Assembly: GCF_003402475.1 (NCBI RefSeq)
Contig: NZ_BFAB01000016.1
Location: forward strand, 1 to 64,000
Direction: 5' to 3'
Source: Mycobacterium sp. MFM001
Lineage (GTDB): Bacteria > Actinomycetota > Actinomycetes > Mycobacteriales > Mycobacteriaceae
DNA length: 64,000 nucleotides
The position numbers and the translations under genes were made by a program. The notes under the pieces are model-generated. The model made no database searches. It saw nothing but the letters and a program-made list of their open reading frames with translations, and had not been told where the DNA came from. This document shows, in pieces, positions 44,990 to 54,415 of the stretch (position 1 is its first letter; every line of letters starts with the position of its first letter).

Positions 44990-46531
44990 TCAGTTGAGGA
45001 ATGGCTGTTCGTTGCGGACGCTGACGGGCTCGAGGACCGCGGAGAATCGCTTGGTGCTTAAGCGGATTTCGTTGCCGCACTGCTCGATGGTGACGTCGGG
45101 GTCATACGACGAGTTGGCGCCCACGGCGACCGAGATCCACGCCCCCGGGTAGGGGTTGGTTTGACCGTTGTGCACGACCATCGTCGGCGGTCGCGGTGGC
45201 TGGCTGCCCAGGTCGCGGGTGGTCCAGATTCGTGACGATGCGGCACTCATCTCCCAGCGACCGGTCCGGTCGTAGACTGCGACCTGTTCACCGGTCGCGG
45301 CAGCGCGGCGAATCAATTGGCGTACCAGCACGTCGGATTCGGCATTGAGAGTGACGCGGGTGGGCTGGGCCGGATCTGAGAGCGGCATGAGCACCATGCC
45401 GTCCCGAACACCACCGACCAGAATTCCCGAAGGCCCGACCGCAACCGCGTTATCGAGGTCGCTGCTGACCGGCGCGGACGGCAGCCCGGTCAGCCGGGCC
45501 GCACCCGGCAGTGTGGCCGCGAGCGCGTGCCACTGGCGGCCCGTGAAGCGGTTCAGCATCGGTGCGGGTGTGGTGGTGATCGGCTGAACCGTGGTGAACC
45601 ACACCGCCGCAGATGCGTTCACGCCAGATGAGCTGCGCCGCAACGCCACTACCAACGTGGTGTGCTCGGCGGGGTAGGCCCACATGTTTTCCAACGTTGC
45701 CGGCGTCATGTCGCCGGTGAAGTAGTAGCCGCTGGCGTAGCCGTGGCCGGGTTGATGCAGCGAGCTCCACTGGTCGTCGTAGGTGGCTGCGGCGACCTCC
45801 GACCCTCCGACACTGGCTGCGGCGGCTTCCCGCATCTGCCCGGCCGTCAAAATCTTGGCGCGGCAGTTGGCTTGGCGCAGCGCCTTGACGATCCGCGCGG
45901 TGGCCGCCGCCGCTGCCATCACCGTGTTGGCCCGCCACAGCAGGCCCGCCGTGGTGTCCGCGGCGCGGGTGTCTAACCGCACCACCAGTGTGGCGCTGCG
46001 CTGCCCGACCGCCGCGCGGTTGGCCAGAAACGACGCATACACCCCGGCGTAGCTATCCGACGAGCTGCGCCTGCCCTCGCAGATCACATCGACATCGACA
46101 CCCAACCCGGCCCGGCGCATCTCGTTGGCAATAACGCTGATGGGCAAAGTATTTGGTGTCTGCGTGTGTTGCGGCTTGACCAGTGTGGGCATGTAGGGCT
46201 TGCCCCACACACTGACCATCGTCACCACGGTGTGCCCGTCGATGAGCACACCCATTGTCGTCCCGTCGATCTGGACATCGCCGAATTCGCCGAGTTCCAG
46301 CCGGCGTTGGCGATGCCGCGCCCACACCAGCATGCGGGCAGCCCACTGCCAGATCCACAACCCGCGCACCGTGACCACGCACGCCAGCACACCCAGTACG
46401 GCGCCGACCCCGACAGCAGGCCATAGCCCAACGCCGGCCGCCACCAGCACCCAAGCCACGGCGGCCGCGACGAGCTCGGCGGCCACCACGCCACCAACTG
46501 ACCACGGGTGTTGCACCACAAGGTGTTTCAT
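44990..46531 (-). CDS. eccE: ESX core component EccE
   Basis: ATG 46531 overlaps the mycP stop (46528-46530). The 513-residue protein has two N-terminal membrane helices (VGGVVAAELVAAAVAWVLVAA and AVGVGAVLGVLACVVTV) then a cytoplasmic EccE domain with the family segment TTMGVLIDGHTVVTMVSVWGK and SDSYAGVYASFLANRAAVGQR. EccE binds the outer face of the EccB/C/D complex. Last gene of the espI-eccD-mycP-eccE run, full length. Confidence 0.88.
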   Translation of the reverse strand: MKHLVVQHPWSVGGVVAAELVAAAVAWVLVAAGVGLWPAVGVGAVLGVLACVVTVRGLWIWQWAARMLVWARHRQRRLELGEFGDVQIDGTTMGVLIDGHTVVTMVSVWGKPYMPTLVKPQHTQTPNTLPISVIANEMRRAGLGVDVDVICEGRRSSSDSYAGVYASFLANRAAVGQRSATLVVRLDTRAADTTAGLLWRANTVMAAAAATARIVKALRQANCRAKILTAGQMREAAAASVGGSEVAAATYDDQWSSLHQPGHGYASGYYFTGDMTPATLENMWAYPAEHTTLVVALRRSSSGVNASAAVWFTTVQPITTTPAPMLNRFTGRQWHALAATLPGAARLTGLPSAPVSSDLDNAVAVGPSGILVGGVRDGMVLMPLSDPAQPTRVTLNAESDVLVRQLIRRAAATGEQVAVYDRTGRWEMSAASSRIWTTRDLGSQPPRPPTMVVHNGQTNPYPGAWISVAVGANSSYDPDVTIEQCGNEIRLSTKRFSAVLEPVSVRNEQPFLN

Positions 46532-48153
46532 GCCGACCGTCCTCGCCGCCGCATCACCGTGGCGATCCAGATCACCGCACCGACCAGAACGGCGGCCGCG
46601 CCGGTGACCGCTGCCGCGCCCCACTTCGGGCGCTGATCAGGTTGCGGCGGCACCGGCGCGCGATGCAGCGGCATCTGCACACCGGGGGCCAGCCAATCAC
46701 CTGGCGGCACATCCCATGTCAACGCGGCAACCGGGTCAACCACCCCAAACCCGACTACTGGGTCGCGGCCCGCCGCGGGTGGGTGCGCGGTCGCCTCCAG
46801 GCGGCGGATCACCTGATGCGCCGACAGTTCGGGGTATTTCGCGCGCACTAGGGCGGCGGTGCCGGCGACGAACGCCGAAGCGAACGAGCTTCCCGCGATC
46901 GGCTTGAGTTTGTCGTTATCCACCGAGGCGTTGATCACCTTGCCGTCGGTCGACAATCCCATGATGTCAGTGCCCGGGGCGGCCAGACCGACCCACGGCC
47001 CGTGAAGTGAGGCTGCCTGCCCCGTCAACGGAACGCCGGCGGCATCGGTGGCCGAGACCGCCAGCACGTAGTCGCTAAACCACGCCGGGGTGGCGATCGT
47101 TTGCACCGTTTTCCAGCCCAGCGGATCGGCCCAGTCAGCGGGAGCGGGATCGGGGTTTTGTGAGCATCCTTCTGTGCCGGCGTTGCCGGCGGCCGTGACG
47201 ATCAACGCGTCGCGGTCCACAGCGGCGAACCGCAGCGCAGCCCCCAACTCGGCCTGATCGCTCGGTTTACCCACCGCAATACAGGACACCACACTGATGT
47301 TGATCACCTTCGCGCCGAGATTGGCCATGTGCACGACCGCGCGCGCCAGCGAATGGATATCGCCGGCGCGGCGCACATCCTGCGGGTTGTCGCCCAACGG
47401 TGGTTCGGCGAACCCGAATGTTTGCGCCGACTGGCGAATCGACACCAACACCGCATCCGGGGCGATCCCGATCAGCCCATCCGGGCCACCCCCGGGCGGA
47501 GGCGCGGCCGGCACTGGCACCTGCGGCCCGCCCGGCGGCCCCCACGCCGGCGCGTCCTCCGGCGCAGGCGGCGGCGGTGGCGGCGGTGGGGCGACCGTGG
47601 CTGTGGCCGTCACCGTCACGGTCGGCGGCGGCGGAGGTGGCGGGATCGGGGCCGGCGCCGGTGCGGCTTGCGGCAGCGGCGGGGCCACCGCCCACCGCGG
47701 CCGGGTCGGCAACGGCGCACCCGACGGAGCCGCCCCGATCAGCGAGGCGATCACGGTGCCGTGCGCGTCGCAATCGGACAATCCGTCGCCGTAGCGGCCC
47801 ATCACGTAGTCGCCGCCGGCGATCAGATGCGGCAGCCGTGGTTGCGGCGCCACACCGGTGTCGATAATGCCGACCACCACCCCAGCACCGGTTGATTCCT
47901 TCCAGGCCGCCCGCATGTCCATCGTCTGCAGCGCCGAGGGCAGCTCGCGCAGGTCGCTGCCCGGCATCACCGTCGTCTGCACACAGCCCGCGACCTGCTT
48001 CATCGGCATGTCAGGGCCCGGTTCCCCGTCGGCCGGGGCGGGCCCGGGCGGCACGGCCGGGGGATCGATCGCCTGAGCCCAGCCCGCCGACGACCACACC
48101 AGCGCGCTCACGGCCACCAGCACCGCCGCCGATCCCCGTATGTGGCGCCTCAT
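46528..48153 (-). CDS. mycP: Mycosin (subtilisin-like serine protease) MycP
   Basis: ATG 48153 gives 541 residues. A signal peptide (SAAVLVAVSALVWSSAGWAQA) leads to the subtilase domain, with catalytic Asp98 (GIIDTGV), His131 (DAHGTVIASLIG) and Ser about 423 (GSSFASAFVAG). A Pro-rich loop at about 145-225, containing runs of eight prolines, is longer than in typical mycosins. A C-terminal helix (AAAVTGAAAVLVGAVIWIATVM) anchors the protein. Mycosins stabilise the ESX membrane complex. A longer frame to 48216 has no family support. Confidence 0.9.
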   Translation of the reverse strand: MRRHIRGSAAVLVAVSALVWSSAGWAQAIDPPAVPPGPAPADGEPGPDMPMKQVAGCVQTTVMPGSDLRELPSALQTMDMRAAWKESTGAGVVVGIIDTGVAPQPRLPHLIAGGDYVMGRYGDGLSDCDAHGTVIASLIGAAPSGAPLPTRPRWAVAPPLPQAAPAPAPIPPPPPPPTVTVTATATVAPPPPPPPPAPEDAPAWGPPGGPQVPVPAAPPPGGGPDGLIGIAPDAVLVSIRQSAQTFGFAEPPLGDNPQDVRRAGDIHSLARAVVHMANLGAKVINISVVSCIAVGKPSDQAELGAALRFAAVDRDALIVTAAGNAGTEGCSQNPDPAPADWADPLGWKTVQTIATPAWFSDYVLAVSATDAAGVPLTGQAASLHGPWVGLAAPGTDIMGLSTDGKVINASVDNDKLKPIAGSSFASAFVAGTAALVRAKYPELSAHQVIRRLEATAHPPAAGRDPVVGFGVVDPVAALTWDVPPGDWLAPGVQMPLHRAPVPPQPDQRPKWGAAAVTGAAAVLVGAVIWIATVMRRRGRSA

Positions 48154-48155
48154 CG

Positions 48156-49649
48156 TTAGCCCCCGCTGACCAGGTTGCGGGCCACCGAGTACAAATTGAG
48201 CAGCCACGCCGCCCACGGCACCACGAACACCAGCAGGACGTACTCACTGACTTCCACCGCTCGCCGCACCGGTGCGCTGATCTTGGCGCCCGGAACCACC
48301 AGCGCCCCCACCAGGGCGAGCACCACCAACGCAAGGGTGGCGGCGGTGCAGACCAGAGTTGTGGCCAGCGCAGGTGGTGTGGACGCCGCGGCGTAGCGCC
48401 CAATCACCACCGCCACGGCCGCGACCGAGGCCACCGTCAACGTCACCGACTGCCAGCGGTCGACAAACGAGCGGCCACGCAGCAGCAAAATGGCGGCGAT
48501 CCCCAACGTGAACACCACAAACTTCCACCCGCCAGGCTGGCTGGGCACCACCGCGTAGCGTGCGGCGCCCACCTCTACCACCCCGGCGCCCAGCAGCACT
48601 CCGGTGACAATGTTGTTGCCGCGGCGCGCCCACGCCGCGATCTGCTCCGGTTTTTCGGTGCCGGCCGGAAAAACCGGCGACACCGTGTCGCGCGGGCTGC
48701 CCGGGACGGTTTCGAACACCCCCGCGCCGGTCACCGACGGAAACCACGGCCCGGGCACCCCTGAGCCGATCACGCCGATGCTGGTGGCGAAGGTGACGAT
48801 CACCAGCACGGCCAGCAGCGCTACCACCGCAACCCGCTCCGGGCGAACCTGCCAGCCTGACGCGGCAACCAGCATCGCCGCGGCCGCGAACACCCCGGCC
48901 GTCAACAGCGCCGCCACCGCGCAGTGGTGGCGATCAGTGAGCACTACCAGCACCACCAGCCACGCCAGCGCCGCGGCGATCGCCGCTACCGCGTGCCAGC
49001 CACTCGGCTTGCCCGGGATCGACACCGCCGCGCCAGCCGCGAGCGGGATCAGCGCCGTCCACGCCAGCACGTCGCTGGCCGCGCGCCACTGCCGATCGGC
49101 TGACCGCGCGGCCATCCACGCCGCAACGATGAGCGCCGCCGCGATCGACCACGACACCGCGGCCGGCGCCCAGCCGCCGCCATGCCACCACAGCCGCACC
49201 ACGATCAGCTCGCCCCAGCCGATGAGGCCCGCGCACAGCCAGCCCGCCACGCGGCGCGCAGTGTCGTGGTCGACACGGGTGAACTGCTGCTCGGCCGCCC
49301 GCGCGATCGCCGTCGACACATTCTCGGTCACCGGCTCGAACTTCTCGCTGGCCTGCGCGGGCAACAGCCACAACGCATCACCGTCGAGCACACCGGATTC
49401 ATCCAGCGACTTCTGCGGATCCAACGGCCGGGCATCGGCGCGGCACAGCTGATAGGTCTGGTCGGCATCCAGCAAGGGGCGGCCCTTGTGGCGCAGCAGC
49501 TCGTTGATGCGTGAAATCAGGTCCTCCACGACCGCGATCAACGCCACCCCGGCCGGCAACACATAGTCGACCTCGGTATCGTCGCCGACGAACACCGCCA
49601 CCCTCGTCAACCGCACCCCGGCCGCGGACGCGGCATCGGCGCGCGTCAT
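48156..49649 (-). CDS. eccD: ESX channel protein EccD
   Basis: The 497-residue protein has an N-terminal ubiquitin-like domain (VRLTRVAVFVGDDTEVDYVLPAGV, about 12-100) and about eleven membrane helices, e.g. AALLTAGVFAAAAMLVAASG and FVVFTLGIAAILLLRG. GVPGPWFPSVTGAGVFE is the family loop. It lies two bases upstream of mycP and overlaps espI (ATGA). EccD forms the large vestibule of the ESX channel. Confidence 0.9.
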   Translation of the reverse strand: MTRADAASAAGVRLTRVAVFVGDDTEVDYVLPAGVALIAVVEDLISRINELLRHKGRPLLDADQTYQLCRADARPLDPQKSLDESGVLDGDALWLLPAQASEKFEPVTENVSTAIARAAEQQFTRVDHDTARRVAGWLCAGLIGWGELIVVRLWWHGGGWAPAAVSWSIAAALIVAAWMAARSADRQWRAASDVLAWTALIPLAAGAAVSIPGKPSGWHAVAAIAAALAWLVVLVVLTDRHHCAVAALLTAGVFAAAAMLVAASGWQVRPERVAVVALLAVLVIVTFATSIGVIGSGVPGPWFPSVTGAGVFETVPGSPRDTVSPVFPAGTEKPEQIAAWARRGNNIVTGVLLGAGVVEVGAARYAVVPSQPGGWKFVVFTLGIAAILLLRGRSFVDRWQSVTLTVASVAAVAVVIGRYAAASTPPALATTLVCTAATLALVVLALVGALVVPGAKISAPVRRAVEVSEYVLLVFVVPWAAWLLNLYSVARNLVSGG

Positions 49650-51124
49650 GGCCGGCCCGCCGCGAAGTTCGTCGCCAGCGACGCCGACACCTCCAAAAAC
49701 CGCCGCTGCGTATCGGCCCGCAACTCGTCGAGGTCGATCACACCGGCTGCGGCGATATGGCGGTCAAACGGCACCTCGAAGATGCGTTCCTCGGGCACCC
49801 ACCGGCCGAACCGCTCCACCAGCGTCGAGACCAGCTTGTCGGTTTCCTTGCGGTCCTTGCGCCCGCTGGGCTGGCGAATGTGGTTAATCACCAACACCAT
49901 TCGCGACAACACGTGCCGGTGGCTGGGATGGTTCGAAAGCCAGTCCATCTGCTTGGCCGCGCCTTCGGCCCCATCCGGGATCGCTGAGGTCACCAACACC
50001 ACGGCATTGGCCTGGGCGAAAACCCCCTCCATCACCGGATGCGCAATGTCGACCCCACAGTCGGTCAGCAAAATGTTGTAGAACTGTTCCAGCCGCGCCC
50101 GGGTCCGCTGATACAACTGCGCGTCCACGATGCCCTGGGCGGTGGCCGCCCGGTGCGCGGGAGAGGCCAGCACGTCAAGCCCAATCTTGTTGTGGCCCAC
50201 CCGCGCCCGCATATCCGAATACCGCACCAGATCATTTGCGGCAACGATGTCGGTGTACGACGAGGCCGCGGCCCGGTCGATGCGCGCGGCCAGATTGGCG
50301 CCCTGGCCCGGGTCGGCGTCGATGGCGATCACCTGCTCGCGGGGCCGCAGCGCAGCGAAGGTCGACCCGAGCGCCACCGTCGCCGTGGTTTTACCGACCC
50401 CGCCTTTTCCGCCCAGGACGACGACCGAGAACGTGCCCGCCATCGGGGCGGCGACCTGATCGCGCATCCAGCGCACCGCCTGCTCGTCGCCGGACTCGCC
50501 GGTATTGATCGCCCCAAATGTGCACCGATAAAGCCATTTGCGCCACCCCCGCGAGGACGGAATCTTTTTGGCCGCAACAAGGTCGGTGGCGCGCAGCTGC
50601 TCGCCGAGCAGCTCCCCGCTGCCCGCCGAGGGCACGAACCCACCCGTACCTTGCGGCTGCCCGCCCGGATAGCCGCCGGGCGTGTCGTGTTGTGGCGCCC
50701 GCGCAGGCGCGCGCCAATGCTGGCCCTCGCTATTGTCGGGCCGTCGCGCCGCGCTGTCGAACCGGACTCGGTTTTGGTCGCGACGCGCCTCATATGCCTT
50801 TGCGGCGGCACGGATTTCGGGCGTGATGCGGATTTCTTCGGTGCGGCCGTCATACACCGGCGGCGGCGCCGGTTGCGGCGGCGCGGGCGGCCCCGATGAT
50901 GGACCCTCACTGCCATTCAGTCCAGGTGCCGGTGCTGGAAATTCGGGCGCCGCCGCGCCGGCGTCGGATGCTGCGCTCTCCTCGCGCGATTCGGGGCTAC
51001 GGTGGTGCGCTCCCGACGCGCCATTGGGTTGCGCATCGTGTGCCGGTGGATAGTCGGTTTGTTGTCGATCGGGTGACGCAGGTTCGGCTGCGCCGAGCTG
51101 GTTGAAGAAATCGCGTTCGCTCAT
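49646..51124 (-). CDS. espI: EspI-like MinD/ParA-type ATPase of the ESX cluster
   Basis: ATG 51124 gives 492 residues. The first 165 residues are Pro/Ala-rich and disordered. The remaining part is a MinD/ParA-type P-loop ATPase: deviant Walker A VVLGGKGGVGKTTATV (about 238-253), IAIDADPGQGANLA and ILLTDCGVDIAHPVM. This is the layout of EspI of ESX-1 and its plasmid homologues, which regulate secretion. It opens a four-gene ATGA-linked operon with eccD, mycP and eccE. Confidence 0.88.
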   Translation of the reverse strand: MSERDFFNQLGAAEPASPDRQQTDYPPAHDAQPNGASGAHHRSPESREESAASDAGAAAPEFPAPAPGLNGSEGPSSGPPAPPQPAPPPVYDGRTEEIRITPEIRAAAKAYEARRDQNRVRFDSAARRPDNSEGQHWRAPARAPQHDTPGGYPGGQPQGTGGFVPSAGSGELLGEQLRATDLVAAKKIPSSRGWRKWLYRCTFGAINTGESGDEQAVRWMRDQVAAPMAGTFSVVVLGGKGGVGKTTATVALGSTFAALRPREQVIAIDADPGQGANLAARIDRAAASSYTDIVAANDLVRYSDMRARVGHNKIGLDVLASPAHRAATAQGIVDAQLYQRTRARLEQFYNILLTDCGVDIAHPVMEGVFAQANAVVLVTSAIPDGAEGAAKQMDWLSNHPSHRHVLSRMVLVINHIRQPSGRKDRKETDKLVSTLVERFGRWVPEERIFEVPFDRHIAAAGVIDLDELRADTQRRFLEVSASLATNFAAGRP

Positions 51125-51256
51125 CTGCTGCCCCCTATTTTTGGTGCCCCGGCCCTGGGTGTTGAGCACTGGCGAAGCGAGGGTTCCTAGTCACGCCGAG
51201 AGCCTAACAACCTCGTGTTTTTTACGTCTACAACGCTGGCCAACTTCATGCGTAAT

Positions 51257-52222
51257 TTATTTACGGAGTCTTTGGTGGGTGTGCCAATCCGCCCCGCTGG
51301 GCAGCGATTCGAGCACGTCATCTAGTGCGGCGGCGATGCGTTGCTCGGTGCCCGAGGTCAACATCGTCCACACCCGCCCGTCCGGGCCGGCGTTCGACGA
51401 AATCAGCACGCGGCCAAGCACTGTGTCGGCCACCATCAGCGCCCGCGACGAGATCGCGGGCCCCTCGACGCGGTGTTCGATCGCGCTCACCGCGGCCCGC
51501 GCCGCGGTGGCATCCCCGACCACCTCCACGATGCGGGCTTGCTCAACGCTCATCCCGGTCTCGGTAAGCATCGCCACCACGTTCAAATCCGGGTGGGATT
51601 GCCATTGGGTCACAATCGAATCCAGCACGTCGGCTTCGATGCTCACCCCATGGAACTGGGCCGGCTCCACCGCGCCCAGCAAGTCGGTTACGGCCGAGCT
51701 GATCGGTGTTTGTCCCAGAGGGGAGACCACAACCTCATCCAGTTGTTCTGCCTGCTCGTCGGTTTCGTCGGGGTTGTCGATCTGCCACACCCGCGCGGCA
51801 CCTATCCACCAGCCGTCGCGGCGACACAACGCGGCCGCGCGCTGCACCGGTTGACGGGCCCGCCAGCGCGCCAGCGCCTCGTAGGCTTCGATGGGGTCAT
51901 CTGGCGGCACAAAGGCCGGCGGCGGGCCGGACAGCCGCCCGGCGCTGCTGGCGGTGGGGGCGCTGATGGTGATGTCGACTTCAATGTCGGGGCGGCCCAA
52001 GGTCATTACCCAGTCGGCGACGTCGGGATCGAGCACACCGGCCACACTGCACACCCCGACCTGCTGCAGTACTTCCAGGCCGGGATGCCCGCCGAGGTCC
52101 TCGACACCGCCCACCGGGCGGATCTTCAACACCGCCGGCAGCCGGGTAACCCCAGCAAGCGCGGCTGTCAACCACAACCCTTCAGAAGTGGTTGACAGCC
52201 GCGCTGGGCTGTCGACCGACAT
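51257..52222 (-). CDS. espG: PE/PPE-specific chaperone EspG
   Basis: ATG 52222, two bases after the esxA-like stop, gives 321 residues. DVADWVMTLGRPDIEVDI, CRRDGWWIGAARV and ISSNAGPDGRVWTML are EspG-family signatures. EspG binds the tip of the PPE partner in the cytosol and keeps it soluble until EccA releases it. Its first 70 bases of coding sequence contain an 18-bp perfect inverted repeat (52158-52205). The in-frame extension to 52360 is not family-like. Confidence 0.88.
   Translation of the reverse strand: MSVDSPARLSTTSEGLWLTAALAGVTRLPAVLKIRPVGGVEDLGGHPGLEVLQQVGVCSVAGVLDPDVADWVMTLGRPDIEVDITISAPTASSAGRLSGPPPAFVPPDDPIEAYEALARWRARQPVQRAAALCRRDGWWIGAARVWQIDNPDETDEQAEQLDEVVVSPLGQTPISSAVTDLLGAVEPAQFHGVSIEADVLDSIVTQWQSHPDLNVVAMLTETGMSVEQARIVEVVGDATAARAAVSAIEHRVEGPAISSRALMVADTVLGRVLISSNAGPDGRVWTMLTSGTEQRIAAALDDVLESLPSGADWHTHQRLRK
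52158..52205. repeat. 18-bp perfect inverted repeat inside the espG 5' coding region
   Basis: The 18 bases 52158-52175 and 52188-52205 are exact reverse complements separated by 12 bases. It encodes residues about 7-22 of EspG, so it would form a strong hairpin in the 5' end of the espG message, possibly lowering EspG relative to the Esx pair translated just before it. Confidence 0.7.
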
Positions 52223-52224
52223 GC

Positions 52225-52521
52225 TCAAATCGAGCGGAAACCGGCCGCGGCCCCCAGGTCGGTCATCTCCCCATGCTGCGACGCGCCCGCGATCGCGGTG
52301 CCGTGCCGATTGATGGTGTCGAAAACCTGGTTGAACGCCAACCCGATCTGGGCGTGGCACTCCTGGGCCGCATTCGAGCCGTGCTGGGTCCAGATCTCGG
52401 CGATGCTCGCGATCTGGTTTTGCGAATCCTGCTGCAAGCCCTGCATGTGGGTGACAAGGCTGGCCTGCTGGGTCGCGTGGTCAACCATGCGCAGATGGTC
52501 ATAGCGCATCATTCCGGACAT
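52225..52521 (-). CDS. EsxA-like WXG100 protein
   Basis: The 98-residue protein is a helical hairpin of the WXG100 family with the turn IWTQHGSNAAQECHAQIG, where the Trp (W44) is followed by T-Q-H-G rather than W-x-G. It lies 47 bases after the other Esx gene and two bases before espG. Pairing with the 100-residue protein upstream gives the secreted heterodimer. Confidence 0.85.
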   Translation of the reverse strand: MSGMMRYDHLRMVDHATQQASLVTHMQGLQQDSQNQIASIAEIWTQHGSNAAQECHAQIGLAFNQVFDTINRHGTAIAGASQHGEMTDLGAAAGFRSI

Positions 52522-52568
52522 ATTGCAGTGTTCTCCTCAATTGTCGAATTGGATTGGGGCAGCTGCGC

Positions 52569-52871
52569 TTAGGTCGAGGCGATGCTGCCCAGCTGGGCGG
52601 CGTTCTGCTCGTTCATCTGCGCGTACTGATGCGCCGAAGCGCGGATCTGGTCGATGCACGCCTGAAAGCGCGCCGACACCTGCTTGCCGGTCACCGCGAT
52701 GTCCTCGGTGGTGCGCATCGACGCCAACGCAGCCGCCCCGGAAAACGGGCCGCTCGTCAGATCCTGATTCATCTGCATGTACCGGCCCAACGAGGACACC
52801 ACCTCGTCGCGGATGCCTTCCAGCCGTGCGGCCGCCTCCAGCATCCGTTCGGTATCAGTGGACAAAGCCAT
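52569..52871 (-). CDS. EsxB-like WXG100 protein
   Basis: The 100-residue protein is all-helical, typical of Esx proteins, but the turn is GPFSGAAAL (F43-S-G), replacing the Trp of W-x-G. The C-terminal export motif region is YAQMNE (Y83, N87, E88), not the textbook Y-x3-D/E. It is first in the order esxB-like, esxA-like, espG. The upstream leader holds a 19-bp tandem repeat. Confidence 0.85.
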   Translation of the reverse strand: MALSTDTERMLEAAARLEGIRDEVVSSLGRYMQMNQDLTSGPFSGAAALASMRTTEDIAVTGKQVSARFQACIDQIRASAHQYAQMNEQNAAQLGSIAST

Positions 52872-52887
52872 TGCTAAGATCTCCTTC

Positions 52888-52928
52888 TGTCACTTCGCCA
52901 CCGTGGGAATGTCACTTCGCCACCGTGG
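52888..52928. repeat. Two 19-bp direct repeats upstream of the esx pair
   Basis: The 19 bases TGTCACTTCGCCACCGTGG occur twice without mismatch, at 52888-52906 and 52910-52928, a spacing of 22 bases or about two helical turns. They lie 16 bases before the esxB-like ATG, in the leader after the PPE gene. They could be regulator sites or a leader duplication. Confidence 0.85.
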
Positions 52929-52994
52929 ACAACTTGCGTATTCCGCTGTTTGGTAAGCAGCCGTGTTGCTGCGCTGAAAAACCCCCGCCGAGGA

Positions 52995-54383
52995 TCACAC
53001 CTCCTGCCCTTGCACGTAGACGACTCCGCCGTCGGTGTACACCGGAACTGCGTCGCCGACGCCGTCGTCGACGAGCACACTCTTATCCGCCTGCCCCGGG
53101 TCGCGGTTCTTGCGCTGCTGCGAGCCGCCGGCCCCAAAAGGCATGCCGTACATGCCGCTTCCCATCGGCCCCGCCCCCGGCGCGCTCCCGGCACCGCGCA
53201 CCCCGGCCACGGCCTTATCGCTCGCGCCGGTGTTCGACCACCAGGACGAGGGCACGCCCATCGGACCGGCCATCCCTGCCCCGGCCGAGGGTTTGGTCAG
53301 CATCGCGCTCACCGCAGAACCGCCGCCGGCGAACCCGCCGTTGGCCCCGCTCAAACCCGACCACGGCGAGCCCGCCGCCGAGATCGGCCACGCCCCCAGC
53401 CCAGGCGTGCCGCCGCCGCCGAAACCACCGCTGGCCGCCGACAACGCCGGCGACATCAGACCACTGAGCTGCCCACCCATCGCCGAAGGCAGCGACTGGG
53501 CTTGCGACAGCATCGATCCCGCGCTTGACGACGCCATCGACGGCGCCGACATCACCGACCCCATCATCGCCTGCGCCGGCCCCAACGCCTGCCCCGCATC
53601 GAGCTGCTGGCCGCCGCCCGGCCCGGGCGCCCCAGCCGCTGGCGCCGGGCTCGAACCGGCCTGGCCGGCCTGCGCGCCTTGACCCGCCGAGGCCGCCGAC
53701 GCGGCCGCCACCCCGGCCCCGGTCGTCGCAACACCCGCCCCCGTCGAGGCCACCGAGGTACCTGCCTGAGTACCGGCACCAAGCGCCATCCCCGCGCCTT
53801 GCAGGCCCAGCGACATTCCCATCGCCGCCGCGCCGGCGGCCATCGCCGCAGCCGGATTCGCCGCGGTCGGCATCACCGGCAGCGGCATCGACAACGACCC
53901 CAACAGTCCGGTCACCGCAGTCAAATAGCCCATCATCGAACCGGCGTTTTGCGCCCAAAACTCGCCGTACTCGGCGTTCGTCTCCGCGATCGCCGGGGTG
54001 TTCTGGCCCAGAATGTTCGTGGCCTCCAACACCGCTTCCCGCATCCGGTTGGCCACCACCGTGGGAAACGGGATCGTGGCCGCGACCGCCGCCCCGTAAG
54101 CGTTGATACCGGCCCCGATCGTCGCCGCCGCCTTCTCGGCGTGCGCCGCGGCGGTCATCATCCACGCCGTGTGCCCCAGCGCGGCCTCCATCATCGCCGC
54201 ACCGCCCAAACCCACAAACGATGTCGCCGTACTCACGGCGGTCGCCGCCATTTGCGTGGCCTGGCTCATATGGGTCGCGGCGGCAGTCTCAAACCCCGTC
54301 ACATGAGGAACATGCGCCGTCGGGCCCGCCCCGGCCAGCGTCAACCGAAAAGCGTTGACCTCCGGCGGGATCCCCCAATACAT
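52995..54383 (-). CDS. PPE family protein
   Basis: The 462-residue protein has the PPE signature near the start (MYWGIPPEVNAFRL, Pro6-Pro7-Glu8) and the helical PPE domain to about residue 170 with FVGLGGAAMMEAALGHTAWM. The C-terminal 270 residues are Gly/Ala/Ser-rich. A stop ends the protein in YTDGGVVYVQGQEV. It follows the PE gene by 32 bases, so the two form a PE-PPE pair that is exported by the ESX system with EspG. No esx-type motif is expected in PPE. Confidence 0.9.
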   Translation of the reverse strand: MYWGIPPEVNAFRLTLAGAGPTAHVPHVTGFETAAATHMSQATQMAATAVSTATSFVGLGGAAMMEAALGHTAWMMTAAAHAEKAAATIGAGINAYGAAVAATIPFPTVVANRMREAVLEATNILGQNTPAIAETNAEYGEFWAQNAGSMMGYLTAVTGLLGSLSMPLPVMPTAANPAAAMAAGAAAMGMSLGLQGAGMALGAGTQAGTSVASTGAGVATTGAGVAAASAASAGQGAQAGQAGSSPAPAAGAPGPGGGQQLDAGQALGPAQAMMGSVMSAPSMASSSAGSMLSQAQSLPSAMGGQLSGLMSPALSAASGGFGGGGTPGLGAWPISAAGSPWSGLSGANGGFAGGGSAVSAMLTKPSAGAGMAGPMGVPSSWWSNTGASDKAVAGVRGAGSAPGAGPMGSGMYGMPFGAGGSQQRKNRDPGQADKSVLVDDGVGDAVPVYTDGGVVYVQGQEV

Positions 54384-54415
54384 GCCCGGTGTCCCTCGTC
54401 GCCTCGCCCTGGTGC

